A stretch of 64,000 nucleotides of DNA from Cupriavidus sp. AU9028 (GTDB lineage Bacteria > Pseudomonadota > Gammaproteobacteria > Burkholderiales > Burkholderiaceae), in contig NZ_JAIMCG010000002.1 of NCBI RefSeq assembly GCF_019795295.1, positions 333,179 through 397,178 on the forward strand, written 5' to 3'. This document shows positions 60,128 to 64,000 of the stretch, one piece after another (the stretch's first letter is position 1; each line of letters starts with the position of its first letter). A program made the translations under genes and the position numbers. The notes under the pieces were generated by a model. That model did no database searches. It worked only from the letters and a program-made list of their open reading frames with translations, and was not told the DNA's origin.

Positions 60128-61752
60128 GCGCGACCGCTCCCTCCCCTGGCAAGGCAGCCGCCTCGGGCTCGTTCGCGCCGCTCGCGCAGCCGACCTTTGC
60201 CGTGCTGTGGGTCGCCACGGTGCTGGGCAATATCGGCAGCTTCATGCGCGATGTCGCCAGTGCCTGGTTGGCGACCGACCTGTCTACTTCCCCCGCTGCC
60301 GTTGCGACGATCCAGGCGGCCGCCACGCTGCCGGTGTTCCTGCTGGCCATTCCGGCCGGCGTGCTGTCCGACATCCTGGACCGGCGCCGCTTCCTGATCG
60401 CGATCCAGGTCGGCCTGGCGCTGGTCAGCGGCACGCTGATGCTGCTGGCCTGGCGCGATGGCCTGACCATCGAGATCCTGATCGGCCTGGCCTTTCTCGG
60501 CGGCATCGGCGCGGCCATGATGGGGCCGAGCTGGCAGGCGATCGTGCCGGAGCTGGTGCCATCCAGCTCGCTGCGGCAGGCGGTTGCGCTGAACGCGCTG
60601 GGCGTCAACATCGCCCGCGCCATCGGCCCGGCCACTGGCGGCCTGCTGCTGGCGGCGTTCGGCGCCGCGGCGACGTATGGCGCCGACCTGCTGAGCTATC
60701 TGTTCGTGATCGGCGCGCTGGTCTGGTGGCGCCGTCCGGTGCGCGAGACCGATCCGCTGCGCGAACACTTCTTCAGCGCGTTCCGCGCCGGCCTGCGCTT
60801 TACCCGCGCCCACAGCAAGCTGCATATCGTGCTGGTGCGCGCGGCCGTGCATTTCGCCTTCGCCAGCAGCGTGTGGGCGCTGCTGCCGCTGGTGGCGCGC
60901 CAGCTGCTGCAGGGCGGCGCGGGCCTGTACGGCCTGCTGCTGGGCGCGGTCGGTGCAGGCGCGATCCTTGGCGCGCTGACCATGCCGTTGCTGCAGAAGC
61001 GCCTGGACGGCGACGGCCTGGTGCTGGTCTCCGCGATCACGACCGCCGTGGTGATGGCGGCGCTGTCGTTCGCGCCGCCCATCTGGCTGTCGCTGGTACT
61101 GCTCCTGCTGCTTGGCGCGGCGTGGATCACCGCGCTGACGACGCTGGGCGGCGCCGCGCAGGCCATCCTGCCCAACTGGGTGCGCGGCCGGGCGCTGGCG
61201 GTCTACCAGATGGTCTTCAATGGTGCGCTGGCCGGCGGCAGCCTGATCTGGGGTTTTGTCGCGCAGGGGCTGGGGACGCCGAACGCGCTGCTGATCGCCG
61301 GCGCGGGCCTGGTCGTCGCCGCGCTGCTGCTGCATCGGCTGCGCCTGCCGCGCGGCGAAGAGGATCTGGCGCCCGCCGGCCACTGGCCCGAGCCCGAGGC
61401 GGCTGGCGACATCGCGCACGACCGCGGCCCGGTGATGATCCTGATTGAATACCGCATCCCGCCGCAGAACCGCGACGGCTTCCTGCACGCCGTGCACCAG
61501 CTATCCGAGGAACGGCTGCGCGACGGCGCCTTCAACTGGGGCGTGATGGAAGACCCGGCCGATCCGGACCTGTTGACGGAGTGGTTCCTGGTGGAGTCGT
61601 GGGCCGAGCATCTGCGCCAGCACCGCCGCGTGCCCAACGCCGATGCCGACCTGCAGCGCGATGTCGCGAAGTACCACGTTGGCGCGGAACGGCCTCGCGT
61701 ACGCCATCTGCTTGGCGTGGGGCTGCCGCCCGACGCGGCTGCCCGGCGCTGA
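60124..61752 (+). CDS. MFS exporter with C-terminal ABM-like domain (MFS_3/EntS group)
   Basis: This 542-residue protein has 12 helices (residues ~20-420) of the MFS_3/enterobactin-exporter type: FAVLWVATVLGNIGSFMRDV, LSDILDRRRFLIA, LVPSSSLRQAVALNALGVNI and AILPNWVRGRALAVYQMVFN. The last ~100 residues form a soluble ferredoxin-like domain (VMILIEYRIPPQNRDGFLHA, TEWFLVESWAEHLRQH), similar to antibiotic-biosynthesis-monooxygenase folds and found fused to this exporter group. The ATG overlaps the DoxX stop (ATGA). It may export a product or an inhibitor of the adjoining hydrolases. Confidence 0.9.
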   Translation: MSATAPSPGKAAASGSFAPLAQPTFAVLWVATVLGNIGSFMRDVASAWLATDLSTSPAAVATIQAAATLPVFLLAIPAGVLSDILDRRRFLIAIQVGLALVSGTLMLLAWRDGLTIEILIGLAFLGGIGAAMMGPSWQAIVPELVPSSSLRQAVALNALGVNIARAIGPATGGLLLAAFGAAATYGADLLSYLFVIGALVWWRRPVRETDPLREHFFSAFRAGLRFTRAHSKLHIVLVRAAVHFAFASSVWALLPLVARQLLQGGAGLYGLLLGAVGAGAILGALTMPLLQKRLDGDGLVLVSAITTAVVMAALSFAPPIWLSLVLLLLLGAAWITALTTLGGAAQAILPNWVRGRALAVYQMVFNGALAGGSLIWGFVAQGLGTPNALLIAGAGLVVAALLLHRLRLPRGEEDLAPAGHWPEPEAAGDIAHDRGPVMILIEYRIPPQNRDGFLHAVHQLSEERLRDGAFNWGVMEDPADPDLLTEWFLVESWAEHLRQHRRVPNADADLQRDVAKYHVGAERPRVRHLLGVGLPPDAAARR

Positions 61753-61779
61753 CCGCCATCTCGATTCCCTGGGACCACC

Positions 61780-62052
61780 ATGAAACTCTATCTCGTCTCT
61801 CTTGGCGCCGGCGTGCTGGTCGGCATCCTCTACGCGCTGATGCAGGTGCGCTCGCCCGCGCCGCCCGCGGTCGCGCTGATCGGCCTGCTCGGCATGCTGG
61901 TCGGCGAGCAGCTGGTGCCGCCGGTCAAGCGCATGCCGGAAGGACAGCCGGTGACGGCGGCCTGGTTCCATACCGAATGCATGCCGAAGATCACCGGCAA
62001 GCCGGCCCCCACACTGGCGGCGCAGCGCAAGGATGACGATGCGGTGCATTAG
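61780..62052 (+). CDS. XapX-domain protein (DUF1427)
   Basis: This 90-residue protein has the XapX domain of two helices (LYLVSLGAGVLVGILYALMQ, VRSPAPPAVALIGLLGMLVG, then EQLVPPVKR) and a short polar tail. XapX proteins of unknown function often sit beside isochorismatase-like hydrolases and amidohydrolases in Burkholderiaceae, which fits this cluster. It follows the MFS gene by 27 bp. A weak GGGACCACC-type ribosome site lies before the ATG. Confidence 0.88.
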   Translation: MKLYLVSLGAGVLVGILYALMQVRSPAPPAVALIGLLGMLVGEQLVPPVKRMPEGQPVTAAWFHTECMPKITGKPAPTLAAQRKDDDAVH

Positions 62053-62247
62053 CGGGCTGCGTTGGGGTGCTGGCACGGGGGTGCTGCCGACGTTGTCCGT
62101 TCAGCAGCTATCGCTGCTGGCCGGCGCCGCGCACGCACGTGGCAATACCACCGTATGATGTGGCGGCGGGCCGCAAGGCGGTATGCTTGAAGACCAGCGG
62201 TGGGGGACCCGGACGCCTTGTCATCGCACGATCCCCAAGGATGCAAT

Positions 62248-62637
62248 GTGAATGCGACCCCCGTGATTGCCATCGTCGACGATGACGCCTCCGTGCTGCA
62301 GGCCATGGGCCGGCTGGTGCGCTCCTTCGGCCTGGCCGTCGAACTGCATGACGGGGGCGCCGAGCTGCTGGCCTCTCCGACGATCGATCAGATCGCCTGC
62401 GTCGTCACCGACGTGCAGATGCCGCGGATGAGCGGCTTGGCGCTGTTCGAGGCGTTGCGTATGCAGGGCCGGCAGATGCCAGTCATCTTCATGACAGCGT
62501 TTTCGAGGGAAGGCGTTGCCCGGCAGGCTCGGGCCGCCGGGGCGGTGTGTTTCCTGGACAAGCCGTTCCAGGATACCGAGTTGCTCGCATGCATCGAGCG
62601 GGCGCTGGCAGCGGGGCGCAGCGCGCCGCTGCCCTGA
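62248..62637 (+). CDS. Stand-alone response-regulator receiver
   Basis: This 129-residue single-domain receiver has the acidic pocket VIAIVDDDASVLQAM, the phospho-Asp in CVVTDVQMPRMSG, the Thr in VIFMTAFS and the Lys in FLDKPFQDTE. It is most like FixJ-type receivers but ends after helix 5 without a DNA-binding domain. The GTG at 62248 follows an AAGGA site. It is a plausible target of the orphan histidine kinases in the window, for example as a phosphate sink. A detached FixJ-like C-terminus lies 6.6 kb upstream (55515). Confidence 0.88.
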   Translation: MNATPVIAIVDDDASVLQAMGRLVRSFGLAVELHDGGAELLASPTIDQIACVVTDVQMPRMSGLALFEALRMQGRQMPVIFMTAFSREGVARQARAAGAVCFLDKPFQDTELLACIERALAAGRSAPLP

Positions 62638-62638
62638 A

Positions 62639-62673
62639 GGCCGGGCGCTGTCCCCCTCGGGGGCGCCCCGGCC
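62639..62673. terminator. Bidirectional hairpin between convergent genes
   Basis: GGCCGGGCGC (62639-62648) pairs with the GCGCCCCGGCC arm ending at 62673 across a C-rich loop, between the receiver gene and the convergent lipoprotein gene. There is no T tract. Confidence 0.5.
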
Positions 62674-62692
62674 CCGGCAAAGTGCGGTTGTC

Positions 62693-63268
62693 CTACCGGA
62701 TCGCGGGTGCGCCGGCGCCCCCGATGACCGCGGCGACGTTCAGCGCCTGCTGCTCGCTGGCCATCGGCACGAAGAGCACGCCATTGGCGACGGGGCCACC
62801 GATGCGCGGTGTCGCCACCAGGTTGCCACCCACCGTCAGCACCAGGTTCTTCCCCGGGAAGCGCTGGGTCACGGCAGCCAGTTTTTGCGCCCCGCTTTCG
62901 TTGAAGGCAAAGCGCACGTAGGGCTTGCCGTCCTTGCTGCGCACCGAGACCACGGTGCTGAGGTCGCTTCGCGTCAGTACCGGTTGCGGCGCGACCCACA
63001 GCGTCGCGTTCGCCATGCGAAGCTGGCTCAGGTTGGGCGCCTGTTCGGGCTGTGCCAGCCGGAACTCGACGCTCGGGCGCAGCGCTGCCTGCGCGGACGG
63101 CGCCGCCTGGGCGGGCGCCGCGGCAGCGCCGGCTGCGCTCGCGGCCGTTGCCGCAGCGCCGGCGCGTACCGCCTCGCCGCCCTGCCCCGACTGGGTCGGT
63201 AGCTGTTGACAGGCGCTCAGGGCGAGAAATGCGAGGAGCGAGAGGGCAGTCGTCGCGGTGCGGGACAT
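62693..63268 (-). CDS. Lipoprotein with SecDF P1-head-like domain
   Basis: This 191-residue protein starts with a lipoprotein signal (ALSLLAFLALSACQQLPTQ, lipobox LSAC). A 35-residue Ala/Gly-rich linker leads to a domain resembling the periplasmic P1 head of SecD. The pattern is PYVRFAFNESGAQKLAAVTQ, then FPGKNLVLTVGGNLVATPRI and GGPVANGVLFVPMASEQQAL. It lacks the other SecD parts. Homology to the translocon head suggests a periplasmic interaction module, not a translocase. The start at 63268 has GGAG upstream. It is 126 bp downstream of the BamE-like gene on the same strand. Confidence 0.78.
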   Translation of the reverse strand: MSRTATTALSLLAFLALSACQQLPTQSGQGGEAVRAGAAATAASAAGAAAAPAQAAPSAQAALRPSVEFRLAQPEQAPNLSQLRMANATLWVAPQPVLTRSDLSTVVSVRSKDGKPYVRFAFNESGAQKLAAVTQRFPGKNLVLTVGGNLVATPRIGGPVANGVLFVPMASEQQALNVAAVIGGAGAPAIR

Positions 63269-63394
63269 GGAAACTCCAGGAACAGAAAGAGATGGGCGAA
63301 GGCGCCCTCGTCTATACGAAGCGCACTGCGGACCGGCATCGTGGCAACGCCGCCGGGCGAACCGGCAGCACCGCCACGTTTGCAACGATGCAGG

Positions 63395-63841
63395 TCAGGC
63401 GCCCGGCTTGCTGCCCGCCGCAGCCGCGGATAACGCCGTCGCGGCGTCCGCGCACGCCTGCTCGCGCCACAGGAACTGCTGCGCGCGCATGTCCCGGTCG
63501 AAGAGCACCTTGTACTGGCACGCCTTGTCGCCGGATGGGGTCTGCAGATGGAACAGGTAGTCCCACTCGCGCACGAAGAAGAACCCTTCCAGGAAGTGCG
63601 GACGGCCGAGCAGATGATACAGCTGGTCCTTGGTCATGCCAGGCTTGACCAGTGCGAGTCTGGCGGGGTCTGGATGGATGCCCTCGCGCAGCGTCATGGT
63701 GGTCTCGTCCATGGCGGGCCAGACCGGCGATGCACTCGCCCCACGGTCGTCGATACGGCTCAGGTTGCCACATCCGCCCAGCATCAACGCTGCAAGCAGA
63801 CCGGTCAGCGGTGCCGCATGGCGTTTCATCGAATCAAACAT
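63395..63841 (-). CDS. BamE/SmpA-OmlA-like lipoprotein
   Basis: This 148-residue protein has a lipoprotein signal (LTGLLAALMLGGCGN, lipobox LGGC). Its mature part shows LALVKPGMTKDQLYHLLGRP, the SmpA/OmlA/BamE motif of a beta-barrel assembly accessory, then LEGFFFVREWDYLFHLQTPS and a Cys pair (CQYKVLFDRD, QACADA). It is likely a distant BamE-type outer-membrane lipoprotein rather than BamE itself. AAGGAGG precedes the ATG at 63841. An in-frame ATG at 63829 is also possible. It is the first gene of this minus-strand pair. Confidence 0.85.
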   Translation of the reverse strand: MFDSMKRHAAPLTGLLAALMLGGCGNLSRIDDRGASASPVWPAMDETTMTLREGIHPDPARLALVKPGMTKDQLYHLLGRPHFLEGFFFVREWDYLFHLQTPSGDKACQYKVLFDRDMRAQQFLWREQACADAATALSAAAAGSKPGA

Positions 63842-63910
63842 GATATTGCCCTCCTTGTCCCGTCGCGCCATCGCGCTGCCGGAACGGCGATGATCGAAAG
63901 CCTGCGTGGC

Positions 63911-64000
<90 letters not shown>

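Overview
The window is high-GC DNA packed with genes of a betaproteobacterium, most likely Burkholderiaceae and plausibly Cupriavidus or Ralstonia. The evidence is a betaproteobacterial porin, two Bug-type tripartite tricarboxylate transporter binding proteins, a cyoABCD-SURF1-RegB/RegA block, a XapX protein and Fur boxes of the AATGCGAAT type. The genus is inference. No rRNA, tRNA, CRISPR array, transposase, integrase or phage gene was seen. The last ~90 bases are homopolymer-rich and look like a low-quality contig end.

Layout. 1-5.7 kb: the 3' part of a biotin carboxylase/biotin-carrier fusion, a PaiB-type flavoprotein, a small unknown protein, an erythromycin-esterase family enzyme and a secreted protein. 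5.9-13.1 kb: a porin, a VOC protein, an uncharacterised gene behind two LexA boxes, an acidic protein, a BON-domain protein, a methyltransferase and two small Ser/Thr-rich exported proteins. 13.2-17.1 kb: a Fur-linked iron-uptake block (TonB receptor, small membrane protein, PepSY membrane protein). 17.2-24.4 kb: a minus-strand operon, in transcription order cyoA-cyoB-cyoC-cyoD-SURF1-regB-regA, combining the bo3-type quinol oxidase with a redox-sensing two-component system; an MFS transporter diverges from it. 26-36.8 kb: an old-yellow enzyme, a hybrid histidine kinase, a MurA paralogue, a PaaI-type thioesterase, a chemoreceptor, a Bug protein and a secreted FT(D/E)GAR-repeat protein. 37-40.4 kb: a membrane diguanylate cyclase followed after 15 bp by a PD-(D/E)XK nuclease-like protein, then an ArsR/VOC pair. 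40.4-48.7 kb: a decayed diguanylate cyclase and a three-gene signalling module (FixJ-type regulator, 1727-residue kinase-like/AAA/GAF/histidine kinase, receiver-PAS histidine kinase). 48.9-55.7 kb: a MATE exporter, a TetR/VOC pair with two operators, a Bug protein, an acyl-CoA dehydrogenase, two tandem IclR regulators and a fragment of a FixJ-like gene. 56.1-62.6 kb: a plus-strand hydrolase cluster (isochorismatase-like, alpha/beta hydrolase, exported amidohydrolase, DoxX, MFS exporter, XapX) and a lone receiver protein. 62.7-63.8 kb: two lipoproteins.

Signalling and redox genes dominate: four histidine kinases, several response regulators, a chemoreceptor and two diguanylate cyclases (one dead). 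Three copies of a paired-palindrome element (REPIN-like) sit in intergenic gaps near 2.5, 26.0 and 33.2 kb. The most unusual items are the tandem LexA boxes before an unknown gene, the cyclase/nuclease-like pair, the giant sensor protein with a degenerate kinase domain, the FT(D/E)GAR-repeat protein and the FixJ remnant.
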